Numbered from the stretch's first letter, positions 33,879-43,364 are shown. The stretch: DNA of 64,000 nucleotides from Neofamilia sp964346535 (GCA_964346535.1 CAYFUN010000001.1:1-64000); one strand, 5' to 3'. A program made the numbers and translations. Notes: generated by a model not told the origin, from the sequence alone.

Positions 33879-34454
33879 ATGATTGAGTTTATTTATGGAC
33901 AAGTTGAATACAAGGAAGATGGCTATGTAGTCATAAACAATGCCAACATTGGCTATAAGCTTCTGGCATCTTTAAATACTCTAGCAGCCTTAGAAATTGG
34001 CAGCCATGTAAAAGTTTATACTGACATGGTTGTAAGAGAAGATGATATTTCTCTTTATGGCTTTGCTACTAGAGATGAAAGAGAAGTTTATAGACTTTTA
34101 ACTACAGTTAAGGGCATTGGACCTAGAATTGCAATTGGAGCCTTGTCTGGCCTAAGTGCAGATACTATTATTGCTGCAATAAGGTCCCAGGATGTAGGCG
34201 TTTTAACTAAGGCGCCAGGCATTGGCAAGAAAACAGCAGAAAGAGTTATTTTAGAGCTTAAAGACAGGACCGACCATATGAGTATAGAAACAAGTGTTGA
34301 AGCTCTTAATTCGCCAATTTCAGAAGCAGAAGAAGCTTTAATTCAATTAGGCTATACTTCCTACGAGGTATCTGACATGCTTAAGTCTATTTATAAAGAG
34401 GGAATGACAGTAGAAGATTTAATTAGGCTTGGCCTAAAGGAAATGATGAGGTAG
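33879..34454 (+). CDS. ruvA: Holliday junction branch migration protein RuvA
   Basis: A 191-residue RuvA. It shows the N-terminal OB fold (MIEFIYGQVEYKEDGYVVINN), helix-hairpin-helix motifs (TVKGIGPRIAIGALSG and KAPGIGKKTAERVILELKDR) and a C-terminal domain that contacts RuvB (EEALIQLGYTSYEVSDML). A tetramer holds the four-way junction. AGGATGAG precedes the ATG. It sits between ruvC and ruvB. Confidence 0.96.
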   Translation: MIEFIYGQVEYKEDGYVVINNANIGYKLLASLNTLAALEIGSHVKVYTDMVVREDDISLYGFATRDEREVYRLLTTVKGIGPRIAIGALSGLSADTIIAAIRSQDVGVLTKAPGIGKKTAERVILELKDRTDHMSIETSVEALNSPISEAEEALIQLGYTSYEVSDMLKSIYKEGMTVEDLIRLGLKEMMR

Positions 34455-34463
34455 GTTATTAAT

Positions 34464-35480
34464 TTGGACATAGAAAATAGAATTGTCTCATCAGTTGAAA
34501 GAGACGAAGATTTAGAAATAGAAAAAGACCTTAGGCCCAAGTGGATCCAAGATTATATTGGACAAAACAAGGTAAAAGACCAACTTGGTGTTTTTATAAA
34601 GGCTGCAAAGTTAAGACAAGAATCTTTAGACCACACTCTTTTATATGGACCGCCAGGACTGGGAAAGACAACACTTGCAAATATTATAGCCAATGAAATG
34701 GGCGTTAACATAAAGGTTACATCAGGTCCTGCTATTGAAAGACAAGGAGACCTGGCTTCTATTTTAACTAACTTAGTTGAAGGTGACGTTCTCTTCATTG
34801 ACGAAATACACAGGCTAAACAAGTCTATAGAGGAAATTTTATATCCTGCTATGGAAGACAATGCCTTGGATATAATTATAGGTAAGGGTCCAACTGCAAG
34901 GTCTGTTAGACTAGACCTGCCTAATTTTACCTTAGTTGGTGCAACTACTAGGGCTGGACTTTTAACATCTCCACTTAGAGACAGGTTTGGAGTAATTTTA
35001 AACTTAGAACTTTATAACATTGAAGACCTGGTTAAAATTGTAAAAAGATCTGCTAGTATTTTAAATATACAAATCGACCAAGAAGGAGCAGAAGAAATTG
35101 CCAGAAGGTCAAGAGGGACTCCAAGAATAGCCAACAGACTTTTAAAAAGAGTTAGAGACTATGCTGATGTAATTGGCAATGGTTATATAAATTTAAGTCT
35201 TGCCAAAAAAGCCTTAGACCTAATGGAAATTGACAACCTAGGTTTAGATAGAACAGACAGGAAAATAATTCAAACAATGATAGAATCTTTTCCAAACCGT
35301 CCAGTAGGTATAGACACTTTAGCAGTTGCTACAGGGGAAGACAAAACAACCCTAGAAGATGTTTATGAGCCATATTTAATAAGAATTGGTTTTATGTCAA
35401 GGACCCATAGAGGAAGAATTGTAACAAAAAAAGCCTATGACCACTTAGGCTTAGAATATTTAGTAGATGATAATGATTAG
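34464..35480 (+). CDS. ruvB: Holliday junction helicase RuvB
   Basis: A 338-residue AAA+ motor for branch migration. Walker A is GPPGLGKTTLANIIANEMG, Walker B FIDEIHRLNKSIEEILYPAMED, sensor 1 LVGATTRAGLLTSPLRDRFG, and the winged helix near the end contains RPVGIDTLAVATGEDKTTLEDVYEPYLI. The start is TTG 34464 (no ATG fits before the conserved RPKWIQDYIGQ). GAGGTAGG is about ten bases upstream. It ends 10 bases before queA; ruvAB-queA-tgt is a common Firmicute order. Confidence 0.96.
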   Translation: MDIENRIVSSVERDEDLEIEKDLRPKWIQDYIGQNKVKDQLGVFIKAAKLRQESLDHTLLYGPPGLGKTTLANIIANEMGVNIKVTSGPAIERQGDLASILTNLVEGDVLFIDEIHRLNKSIEEILYPAMEDNALDIIIGKGPTARSVRLDLPNFTLVGATTRAGLLTSPLRDRFGVILNLELYNIEDLVKIVKRSASILNIQIDQEGAEEIARRSRGTPRIANRLLKRVRDYADVIGNGYINLSLAKKALDLMEIDNLGLDRTDRKIIQTMIESFPNRPVGIDTLAVATGEDKTTLEDVYEPYLIRIGFMSRTHRGRIVTKKAYDHLGLEYLVDDND

Positions 35481-35490
35481 AGGTTAAATA

Positions 35491-36510
35491 GTGAAAAAAT
35501 CAGATTTTTATTTTGATTTGCCAGAAGAATTAATAGCCCAACACCCAATAAAAGATAGGGACCAATCTAGGCTACTTTTAGTAAATAGAAAAAATGGTCA
35601 AATTTCCCACAAACATTTTAAGGATATAGTAGATTATTTAAATGAGGGAGACACTATAGTTTTAAATGAAACTAAGGTTATGCCAGCTAGAATTTATGGC
35701 CACCGACCAGACAAAAATGAAAAAATTGAAGTTCTCTTATTAAAAAGACAAGGAGATATCTGGCAGTGCTTAGTTAAACCTGGCAAAAAAATGAAAGTTG
35801 GAAGCCAAATAATATTTTCTGACAAGTTAAAAGGAACAGTAGTAGATATAATTGAAGATGGAATAAGGCTAATAGAACTAAGTTATAATGGAATTTTTGA
35901 AGAAATCTTAGACGAAATCGGTCAAATGCCTCTTCCGCCATATATCCACGAAGAATTAAAAGATAAAAACAGGTATCAAACTATTTATGCCAAATATTAT
36001 GGTTCAGCTGCTGCGCCAACAGCAGGCTTACATTTTACAGAAGACTTGTTAAAAAAATTAAAAGAAAAAAATGTAAATATTGCAAAATTAACCCTTCATG
36101 TAGGCCTAGGTACCTTTAGACCAGTAAAAGAAGATGATATTCTTGACCATAAAATGCATGAAGAAGTTTATAAAATAGACAAGGAAAATGCCGACCTTAT
36201 AAGACAAACTAGAGAAAATGGAAAGAGAGTAATAGCAGTTGGGACTACATCTGTTAGAACTCTTGAATCAGTTTATAAAAAACACGGAAAAATTGTTGAA
36301 GACTCTGGGTCGACAGACATTTTTATCTATCCAGGTGTTGAAATAAAAGCTGTTGATGGTATTATTACTAATTTCCATTTACCTGAATCGACTTTGATTA
36401 TGTTAGTTTCTGCTTTTTGGGAAAGGGAAAATATTTTGAAAGTTTATGAGCAAGCAGTTAAAGAAAAGTACAGGTTCTTTTCTTTTGGCGATGCAATGTT
36501 TTTATATTAG
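35491..36510 (+). CDS. queA: S-adenosylmethionine:tRNA ribosyltransferase-isomerase QueA
   Basis: A 339-residue enzyme that moves the ribosyl part of SAM to 7-aminomethyl-7-deazaguanine in tRNA, making epoxyqueuosine. Family segments include FDLPEELIAQHP, DTIVLNETKVMPARIYG, PTAGLHFTEDLLKKL, THVGLGTFRPV-like text (TLHVGLGTFRPVKEDD) and TNFHLPESTLIMLVSAF. The start is GTG 35491, after AGAGGT. It lies between ruvB and tgt, its pathway partner. Confidence 0.96.
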   Translation: MKKSDFYFDLPEELIAQHPIKDRDQSRLLLVNRKNGQISHKHFKDIVDYLNEGDTIVLNETKVMPARIYGHRPDKNEKIEVLLLKRQGDIWQCLVKPGKKMKVGSQIIFSDKLKGTVVDIIEDGIRLIELSYNGIFEEILDEIGQMPLPPYIHEELKDKNRYQTIYAKYYGSAAAPTAGLHFTEDLLKKLKEKNVNIAKLTLHVGLGTFRPVKEDDILDHKMHEEVYKIDKENADLIRQTRENGKRVIAVGTTSVRTLESVYKKHGKIVEDSGSTDIFIYPGVEIKAVDGIITNFHLPESTLIMLVSAFWERENILKVYEQAVKEKYRFFSFGDAMFLY

Positions 36511-36517
36511 GAGACTT

Positions 36518-37633
<1,116 letters not shown>

Positions 37634-37651
37634 TATAATAGGAGGGATAGT

Positions 37652-37915
37652 ATGCCACAACAATATTCAGGAATAATTATGATGTTAGTAATGTTGGTAT
37701 TTTTTTACTTATTCTTAATTAGGCCACAGAAAAAGAAAGAAAAAGAATTTGAACAAATGAGAAATTCTCTAGCTGTAGGCGACAATATCATTACTATCGG
37801 AGGTATAGTTGGTAAGGTAGTTATTGTAAAAGACGACTATATTACGATAGAAACTAGCGGTATGAACACTAGGTTAGAAATTACCAAATGGGGCGTAAGC
37901 GCTGTAATTAAATAG
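37652..37915 (+). CDS. yajC: Preprotein translocase subunit YajC
   Basis: An 87-residue membrane protein with one N-terminal helix (GIIMMLVMLVFFYLFLIRPQKKKEKE), the classic YajC signature, then a small soluble domain (GDNIITIGGIVGKVV). It associates with SecDF at the translocon. AGGAGGGATAG precedes the ATG. It follows tgt as in many bacteria, but secD and secF are not next; instead the ranthipeptide gene follows after 11 bases. Confidence 0.95.
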   Translation: MPQQYSGIIMMLVMLVFFYLFLIRPQKKKEKEFEQMRNSLAVGDNIITIGGIVGKVVIVKDDYITIETSGMNTRLEITKWGVSAVIK

Positions 37916-37926
37916 TGGAGGAAATT

Positions 37927-38076
37927 ATGGAACACATTAAAACATTAACTGGAAAATCTTTAAAAGAAACAGCTTCATATGCAGGCTGTGGCGAATGCCA
38001 AACTTCATGCCAATCAGCATGTAAAACTTCTTGCACAGTTGGTAATCAAAAGTGCGAAAATGAAAAAAACAACTAA
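37927..38076 (+). CDS. scfA: SCIFF ranthipeptide precursor (six-cysteine peptide)
   Basis: A 49-residue peptide, short enough to be missed by automated calling. It begins MEHIKTLTGKSLKETA, a leader-like part. The core has six cysteines at 21, 24, 28, 32, 36 and 43 in the pattern CGECQTSCQSACKTSC plus KC. This is the SCIFF (six Cys in forty-five) family, whose cysteines are joined by thioether links to other residues by its radical-SAM partner. TGGAGGAAATT precedes the ATG. The partner is the next gene, at 38120. The biological role of the mature peptide is unknown. Confidence 0.95.
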   Translation: MEHIKTLTGKSLKETASYAGCGECQTSCQSACKTSCTVGNQKCENEKNN

Positions 38077-38079
38077 TTT

Positions 38080-38103
38080 GAAGTGGTTTACCACTTCTTT
38101 TTA
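38080..38103 (+). terminator. Terminator or attenuator between scfA and scfB
   Basis: GAAGTGG (38080-38086) and CCACTTC (38091-38097) form a 7-bp perfect stem with a TTTA loop, followed by TTTTT. It lies 4 bases after scfA and 17 before scfB, so it would give more peptide than enzyme. Confidence 0.78.
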
Positions 38104-38119
38104 GTTAAGGGAGAAATTA

Positions 38120-39466
38120 ATGATTCATAAATACTTTTTAAATGACAAATATATAGTTCTAGACGTTGCAAGTGGATCAGTCCATCTGGTTGATGAATTA
38201 ACCTATGACTTACTAGATGACTATCAAACAATGTCCAAGGAAGAATTAATAGATAAATATAAAAATAAATATGAAGAAAAAAATATAGAAACAGCCTTGG
38301 GAGAAATAAAAAGTTTAGTTGATCAAGAACTTTTATTTACAGAAGATGACAACTCCCTAGCTGATGTAGAATATAACCCTACAAATATTATTAAAGCCAT
38401 GTGCCTACACGTTGCGCATGACTGTAATTTAAAATGCAAGTATTGCTTTGCAGCCCAAGGAAACTTTAAAGGGCAAAGGTCACTAATGGACTTAGAAACA
38501 GGTAAAAAAGCCTTGAAGTTCTTATGCGAAAACTCTGGAAATAGAAAAAACTTAGAAGTCGACTTTTTTGGCGGCGAGCCACTAATGAACTTTGAAGTAG
38601 TTAAAGACCTAGTGAAATATGGCAGAGAAATAGAAAAAGACTACAACAAACACTTTAGATTTACTATAACAACAAATGGTATCTTACTTACAGATGATAA
38701 AATTGACTTTATTAACGAAAATATGGACAATGTTGTTTTGAGTTTAGATGGTAGAAAAGAAATAAACGATCCTATTAGGCCAACTTTAAATGACAAGGGC
38801 AGCTATGACATTATAGTTCCAAAATTTAAAAAACTAATAGAATCTAGAGGAGACAAGGACTATTATATAAGAGGGACCTTTACATCTTTTAACAAGGATT
38901 TTAGAAAGGACCTTTTAGATTATTATGAAAATGGCTTTAAAAAAGTTTCTATTGAACCAGTAGTTACAGATCCAAATGAGCCTTATGCAATTACAGAAGA
39001 GGACTTAGATGAAATCCTAAAGGAATACGAAGAATTTTCTAAAGACTATCTTGCAATTAGAAAATACGATAAAGACTTTTTATTCTTCCACTATATGATA
39101 GACCTAAACCAAGGGCCATGTGTTGTAAAGAGAATGGTTGGCTGTGGAGCAGGTAGTGAATATATTGCAGTAACGCCAGAAGGTGATATTTATCCTTGCC
39201 ACCAATTTGTTGGAGAAAAAGAATTTCTACTTGGCAATCTCGACACAGGAATAGTTAGAGAAGACCTAAGAGATGAATTTAAATGCGCCAATGTAATGAA
39301 CAAGGATGAATGCAACTCTTGCTTTGCCAAATATTATTGTTCAGGTGGATGTCATGCAAATGCATATTTCAACAATGGAGATATTTTGAAACCCTATGAA
39401 ATTGGCTGTGAAATGGAAAGAAAAAGAGTTGAATGTGCTATTTCAATTTTAGCCAATGAAATTTAA
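38120..39466 (+). CDS. scfB: SCIFF radical-SAM maturase
   Basis: A 448-residue radical-SAM/SPASM enzyme. The N-terminal region (about 1-90) is the peptide-recognition part typical of such maturases. The SAM cluster is C102, C106 and C109 in DCNLKCKYCF, followed by FFGGEPLMNF and the TTNG segment. The C-terminal SPASM region has several cysteines (GPCVVKRMVGCGAG, YPCHQF, CNSCFAKYYCSGGCHANAY) for auxiliary iron-sulfur clusters. In studied relatives the enzyme makes thioether bonds between Cys and Thr or other residues of the SCIFF peptide. It is next to scfA, so the substrate is clear. Confidence 0.94.
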   Translation: MIHKYFLNDKYIVLDVASGSVHLVDELTYDLLDDYQTMSKEELIDKYKNKYEEKNIETALGEIKSLVDQELLFTEDDNSLADVEYNPTNIIKAMCLHVAHDCNLKCKYCFAAQGNFKGQRSLMDLETGKKALKFLCENSGNRKNLEVDFFGGEPLMNFEVVKDLVKYGREIEKDYNKHFRFTITTNGILLTDDKIDFINENMDNVVLSLDGRKEINDPIRPTLNDKGSYDIIVPKFKKLIESRGDKDYYIRGTFTSFNKDFRKDLLDYYENGFKKVSIEPVVTDPNEPYAITEEDLDEILKEYEEFSKDYLAIRKYDKDFLFFHYMIDLNQGPCVVKRMVGCGAGSEYIAVTPEGDIYPCHQFVGEKEFLLGNLDTGIVREDLRDEFKCANVMNKDECNSCFAKYYCSGGCHANAYFNNGDILKPYEIGCEMERKRVECAISILANEI

Positions 39467-39484
39467 AAATAAATTCAAAAAATG

Positions 39485-39513
39485 TTGACATTTTGCTAAT
39501 GAAATGCTAACAT
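39485..39513 (+). promoter_or_regulatory. Promoter of rplU-prp-rpmA
   Basis: A consensus -35 TTGACA (39485-39490), a 17-base spacer and TAACAT (39508-39513) precede the L21 leader. It is one of the best promoter matches in the window. Confidence 0.8.
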
Positions 39514-39514
39514 T

Positions 39515-39597
39515 AATTGGTATGAGCCGCTCTGACAAGGTTTAAAAACTATTTAGTACCTTCGAAGGCGAGACTGGATAAGAGGAGGTGTCCGTTA
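39515..39597 (+). ncRNA. Ribosomal protein L21 leader RNA
   Basis: The leader contains TGAGCCGCTCTGACAAGG, then an A-rich part, then TACCTTCGAAGGCGAGACT and GGATAAGAGGAGGTG immediately before the ATG of rplU. This layout is that of the Firmicute L21 leader, a structured element thought to let L21 control its own operon. The final GAGGAGG is the ribosome site. Confidence 0.8.
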
Positions 39598-39906
39598 ATG
39601 TATGCAGTAATTGAAACTGGCGGTAAGCAATATAAAGTTGAAAAAGGCGATATATTAAGAGTTGAAAAACTTGATGCTGAAGTTGGCGATAAGGTAGTTA
39701 TTGATAAAGTATTTTTAGTTGCTAATGGCGACGACCTAAAAATTGGTGCTCCATATGTAGAAGGATCAAAGGTTGAAGCTGTTGTGAAAAAACACGACAA
39801 GGCTAAAAAGATTATAGTTTACAAATACAGAGCTAAGAAAAACTATCGTAAAAAACAAGGTCACAGACAACCTTATACTGAAATTGAAATCGAAAGTATT
39901 AACTAA
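39598..39906 (+). CDS. rplU: 50S ribosomal protein L21
   Basis: A 102-residue L21: MYAVIETGGKQYKVEKGDILRVE at the start and YKYRAKKNYRKKQGHRQPYTEIEI at the end, both family signatures. It binds 23S rRNA and L20. It is preceded by the L21 leader and followed with a 1-base overlap (TAATG) by the protease gene prp. Confidence 0.98.
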   Translation: MYAVIETGGKQYKVEKGDILRVEKLDAEVGDKVVIDKVFLVANGDDLKIGAPYVEGSKVEAVVKKHDKAKKIIVYKYRAKKNYRKKQGHRQPYTEIEIESIN

Positions 39907-40253
39907 TGATAGAAGTAAAGCTAATTAAAGAAAATGAGAAATTTAAATCTGTGCTCGTTACAGGTCATGCAGGCTATGCAGACTCTGGCTACGATCTAGT
40001 ATGTGCTTCTGTAAGTTCACTGGCCATGGGCCTAAGTAATTACTTATTAGAAGTAGAAAAAATATCCATGGACGACTTAAATTTTCATGCCATAGAAAAT
40101 GAAGAATCTTCTTTACTTTCTATAAATATTGAAAATCCATCTATTTTTAATAGACCAGGAGTTCAAAGTGGCTTTAAATTTTTTGAAATTTCCATTCTTT
40201 CTTTAATTCAAGATTACAAGGATTATTTAAAACTAGTTTACCGGGAGGTGTAG
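39906..40253 (+). CDS. prp: Ribosomal-processing cysteine protease Prp
   Basis: A 115-residue YsxB-like protein. The catalytic pair is visible as H21 in TGHAGYADSGYDLVCA and C33 in VCASVSSLA. In Firmicutes such as Staphylococcus aureus, Prp removes the short N-terminal extension of ribosomal protein L27, needed for ribosome function. That extension is present in the next gene. Position between rplU and rpmA is the canonical one. It starts at the rplU stop codon and ends 2 bases before rpmA. Confidence 0.95.
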   Translation: MIEVKLIKENEKFKSVLVTGHAGYADSGYDLVCASVSSLAMGLSNYLLEVEKISMDDLNFHAIENEESSLLSINIENPSIFNRPGVQSGFKFFEISILSLIQDYKDYLKLVYREV

Positions 40254-40255
40254 TG

Positions 40256-40534
40256 ATGATAAAATTAAATTTACAGTTTTTTGCCTCTAAAAAAGGTGTT
40301 GGTAGCTCTAGAAATGGTAGAGATAGTGAAGCTAAAAGATTAGGCGTTAAAAGATCTGACGGCCAATTTGTTAATGCTGGAAGTATTCTAGTTAGACAAA
40401 GAGGAACTAAAATTCACCCAGGTACAAATGTTGGACGTGGTGGAGACGACACTTTATTTGCCCTAGTTAGCGGAGTTGTTAAATTCGAAAGAAAAGGCAA
40501 GAAACATAAACAAGTAAGCGTATATGATGCTTAA
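40256..40534 (+). CDS. rpmA: 50S ribosomal protein L27 with cleavable N-terminal extension
   Basis: A 92-residue L27 starting MIKLNLQFFASKKGVGSSRNGRD. The first nine residues are the Prp-removed extension, with cleavage after F9 leaving ASKKG, as in Staphylococcus aureus. I start at ATG 40256, with GGGAGGTG five bases upstream; an in-frame GTG at 40253 is less likely. L27 reaches the peptidyl-transferase centre. It is the last gene of its operon and followed by a terminator. Confidence 0.97.
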   Translation: MIKLNLQFFASKKGVGSSRNGRDSEAKRLGVKRSDGQFVNAGSILVRQRGTKIHPGTNVGRGGDDTLFALVSGVVKFERKGKKHKQVSVYDA

Positions 40535-40550
40535 GTAAAAATAACTATTA

Positions 40551-40577
40551 AACCAGGCTTATAGCTTGGTTTTTTTA
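40551..40577 (+). terminator. Terminator after rpmA
   Basis: AACCAGGCT pairs with AGCTTGGTT around a 3-base loop (one G-T pair), followed by a run of T. Confidence 0.87.
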
Positions 40578-40584
40578 TTTTTAT

Positions 40585-40613
40585 TTGTTAGCAATAAATT
40601 TTCGTGGTATTAT
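40585..40613 (+). promoter_or_regulatory. Predicted obgE promoter
   Basis: TTGTTA (40585-40590), a 17-base spacer and TATTAT (40608-40613), 20 bases before the obgE ATG. Confidence 0.6.
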
Positions 40614-40633
40614 AAAAATAAAAAGGTGATTTT

Positions 40634-41905
40634 ATGTTTATAGATGAAGCAAAAATTACAGTCACTGCAGGCAATGGAGGCAATGGAGCTGTTGCTTGGA
40701 GAAGAGAAAAATTTGAACCAGCAGGAGGACCAGCAGGTGGTGATGGAGGCGACGGCGGCTCTATTATTTTACTTGCCTCAGATAATATTCACACTCTAAT
40801 GGACTTTAGATATAAAAGAGTTTATAAGGGTAACAATGGAGAACAAGGAAGAAATAAAAAACAATTTGGCAAGACTGGAGAAGATATAACTCTAAAGGTT
40901 CCTGTAGGCACCCTAGTAAAAGATCCTGTTAGTGGCAATGTAATTGTAGACTTAAAGGAAAATGGCCAGCAATATACCATTGCCAAAGGTGGCAAAGGCG
41001 GCAAGGGCAATGCAAGATTTAAAACCCCAACTAGGAGGGCACCAAATTTTGCCCAGCCAGGTAGGTCTGGAGAATCCAGAGAAATAGTTTTAGAATTAAA
41101 ACTACTAGCTGATGTTGGCCTAATAGGTTTCCCAAATGTAGGAAAATCTTCTTTACTTTCAGTTATTTCTGCTGCCAAACCAAAAATTTCTAACTATCAC
41201 TTCACAACCCTTGAACCAAATCTTGGAGTTGTAAGATTAGAAGAAGAAAAATCTTTTGTAGTGGCAGATGTTCCAGGCCTTATTGAAGGTGCAGCAGATG
41301 GTGTTGGTCTAGGTCATGAATTTTTAAAACACATTGAAAGGACCAATGTATTGATTCATGTTTTAGATATTTCTGGCTCTGAGGCTAGAGACCCACTAAA
41401 TGACTTTGACTTAATAAATGCAGAGCTAGCATCTTACAATAGCAACTTGGAAAAAAAGACTCAAGTTGTCTATGCCAATAAAATGGACCTGCCAGGAGCA
41501 GAAGAAAATTTAAAAAGATTAGAAGAAAAGTTAAAAGATACAGACATAAAAATATTTTCAGGATCAGTAATTAAACATGAAAATTTACAAAGTATGATTT
41601 ACTATGTTTGGGATCTAATAAGCAAGGTTGATAGATCTTATAAGACTTATGATGAAGCCTATGTTGAACTAAAAACAACAGATGAAGAAGAAATAAATGT
41701 AGAAGTAGTAGGAAATAACTATATTGTAAGTGGAGGAGACATTGAAAGGCTAATAGCTTCAATAAACTTCCAAGATAATGAATCAATAAAATATTTCCAA
41801 AATATGCTTATAAATAAGGGAATAATAAAGTTACTTGAAGATGCTGGCATATCTGAAGGTGACAATGTATTTATAGGCGACATAGAATTTGAATATATAC
41901 CATAG
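40634..41905 (+). CDS. obgE: GTPase Obg/CgtA
   Basis: A 423-residue Obg protein. The glycine-rich Obg fold fills the first 158 residues (GGNGGNGAVAWRREKF, GGKGGKGNARF). The G domain follows with GFPNVGKSSLLSVIS, DVPGLIEGAADGVGLGHEFL and NKMDLP. A C-terminal OCT domain closes the protein (VEVVGNNYIVSGGDIERLI). It acts in 50S assembly and stress signalling. It opens the obgE-yhbY-nadD-yqeK series, a very common Firmicute order. Confidence 0.97.
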   Translation: MFIDEAKITVTAGNGGNGAVAWRREKFEPAGGPAGGDGGDGGSIILLASDNIHTLMDFRYKRVYKGNNGEQGRNKKQFGKTGEDITLKVPVGTLVKDPVSGNVIVDLKENGQQYTIAKGGKGGKGNARFKTPTRRAPNFAQPGRSGESREIVLELKLLADVGLIGFPNVGKSSLLSVISAAKPKISNYHFTTLEPNLGVVRLEEEKSFVVADVPGLIEGAADGVGLGHEFLKHIERTNVLIHVLDISGSEARDPLNDFDLINAELASYNSNLEKKTQVVYANKMDLPGAEENLKRLEEKLKDTDIKIFSGSVIKHENLQSMIYYVWDLISKVDRSYKTYDEAYVELKTTDEEEINVEVVGNNYIVSGGDIERLIASINFQDNESIKYFQNMLINKGIIKLLEDAGISEGDNVFIGDIEFEYIP

Positions 41906-41913
41906 GAGGTAAG

Positions 41914-42201
41914 ATGATTAACAGTAAACAAAGAGCCTATTTAAAAGGCCTAGCAAATAAATTAAATCCTTCTTTACAAATTGGCAAGGAAGGACTTACT
42001 GAAAACATTTTAAAAGAATTAGATATCCAACTAGAACAAAAAGAATTAATAAAAATTAGCGTATTAGAAAACAGCCCTGTCTTAGTTGACGAAATAGTTG
42101 AAGACATTCTATCTGCAACTGAAGCTGAATTTGTTCAAAAAATTGGCAGTAAGTTAGTAATTTATAGAGAATCTAAAGAAAATAAAAAGATTCAACTGTA
42201 A
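41914..42201 (+). CDS. yhbY: YhbY family RNA-binding protein
   Basis: A 95-residue CRM-domain protein (CRS1-YhbY fold). It opens MINSKQRAYLKGLANKLNPSLQIGKEGLT, where the GKEG-type loop (here IGKEGLT) is the RNA-contact feature, and later has QKIGSKLVIYRES. Homologues associate with pre-50S particles. AGGAGGTAAG precedes the start. It lies 8 bases after obgE and 1 base before nadD. Confidence 0.93.
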   Translation: MINSKQRAYLKGLANKLNPSLQIGKEGLTENILKELDIQLEQKELIKISVLENSPVLVDEIVEDILSATEAEFVQKIGSKLVIYRESKENKKIQL

Positions 42202-42202
42202 A

Positions 42203-42805
42203 ATGAAAATAGGAATAATTGGAGGGTCATTTGATCCAATACACTTAGGCCACTTGGCTATGGCCGAGTATTTAAGGGAGATAAAAAACTTAGACAAAAT
42301 TCTCTTTATCCCAACAGGCAATGCACCTCACAAAACTTATGAAAGCCTAGCAGAGCAAAGATTAGAAATGGTAAAACTTGCAATAGAGGACAACGAGTAT
42401 TTTTCCTTTTGTCAAATAGAGGTTTTGAAAGAGACTACCTCATATACAGCTGAAACCTTAAAAGAACTTAAAGAAAAATGGCCTGAAGCCGAGTTTAATT
42501 TTATAATTGGAACTGATAACTTATTTTCTATTGAAAAGTGGTACAAGATAGAAGAACTTGGAAAATTAACAAAGATTTTAGTTTCTAATAGAATTTATAA
42601 CGAAGGATTATCCATAGAAGAAGTTATGGAAAAATGCAAATTTTTAGAAAATCAATTTAACTTGAAAATTGATATAGTGGACTCACCAGTTTTTGAAATA
42701 TCGTCTTCAGATATAAGACGAAGAATAAAAAATCACATGAGTATAAAATATTTATTGCCAAAAAAAGTAGAGGACTATATAAGAGACAATGGATTGTATA
42801 AGTAA
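42203..42805 (+). CDS. nadD: Nicotinate-nucleotide adenylyltransferase
   Basis: A 200-residue NadD, joining nicotinate mononucleotide and ATP to deamido-NAD. The active-site motif is GGSFDPIHLGHLAMAEY near the start, with IIGTDNLFSIEKW in the middle and SSSDIRRRIKN near the end (the ISSTxIR-type motif). The gene begins one base after yhbY and has no clear ribosome site, so translation is probably coupled. It overlaps yqeK by 17 bases. Confidence 0.95.
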   Translation: MKIGIIGGSFDPIHLGHLAMAEYLREIKNLDKILFIPTGNAPHKTYESLAEQRLEMVKLAIEDNEYFSFCQIEVLKETTSYTAETLKELKEKWPEAEFNFIIGTDNLFSIEKWYKIEELGKLTKILVSNRIYNEGLSIEEVMEKCKFLENQFNLKIDIVDSPVFEISSSDIRRRIKNHMSIKYLLPKKVEDYIRDNGLYK

Positions 42806-43364
42806 GGACAAGTTAGAAAAATTAGAAGAACTAATTGGCGAGTACAGATTTAACCACTCTTTAGGAGTTATGGAAACAGCTGAAAAATTTTGCAAGGACT
42901 TTGGAGAAGATCCTGAAAAAGGTAAAATTGCAGGACTTTTTCACGACTGTGGAAAGTTTTTAAATAAAAAGCAAGCCTTTGAATTTATTAAAGAAAATAA
43001 CTTAGTTTATCCTGATGAATATTTAGAAAACTTTCAGCTCCTTCATCCTCATTTGGGTGCAGATGTAGCGAGAATAGTTTTTGATATTACAGATGAATAT
43101 ATTTTAGATGCAATTAGGTATCACACTACACTTAGAGAAAACCCTAGTCTTCTGGATAAAATTATCTTTATAACTGATGCTATTGAACCAGGCAGAGACT
43201 TTGAAGGCGTAGACCATCTTAGAGAGCTTGCAAATGAAAACATTGATCAAGCAATTTTGTTTTCTCTAGATGACACAATTAAAGCTCTTATAAGCAAGAA
43301 AAAATATTTAGGTTTAGATACAATAAAAGCGAGAAATTATTTTTTAAATTCTGTAGAAAGCTAA
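42789..43364 (+). CDS. yqeK: YqeK family HD-domain hydrolase
   Basis: A 191-residue HD-superfamily protein. The metal motifs are EYRFNHSLGVMETA (first His), LFHDCGKF (HD pair) and HPHLGADVARIVF, then YHTTLRENPSLLDKIIFITDAIEPGR. Related YqeK proteins cleave diadenosine tetraphosphate (Ap4A) symmetrically into two ADP. It overlaps nadD, the usual neighbour. A new promoter follows, so rsfS may be expressed partly on its own. Confidence 0.93.
   Translation: MDCISKDKLEKLEELIGEYRFNHSLGVMETAEKFCKDFGEDPEKGKIAGLFHDCGKFLNKKQAFEFIKENNLVYPDEYLENFQLLHPHLGADVARIVFDITDEYILDAIRYHTTLRENPSLLDKIIFITDAIEPGRDFEGVDHLRELANENIDQAILFSLDDTIKALISKKKYLGLDTIKARNYFLNSVES

Noticed and set aside
36446..36517. N-terminal extension of tgt within queA
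   Set aside because: The conserved TGT start is MFKFELIKEE at 36518, preceded by TAGGAG.
40822..41178. Minus-strand open frame of 118 residues opposite obgE
   Set aside because: It mirrors the Gly-rich Obg domain (Pro/Leu-rich text), so it is a shadow.
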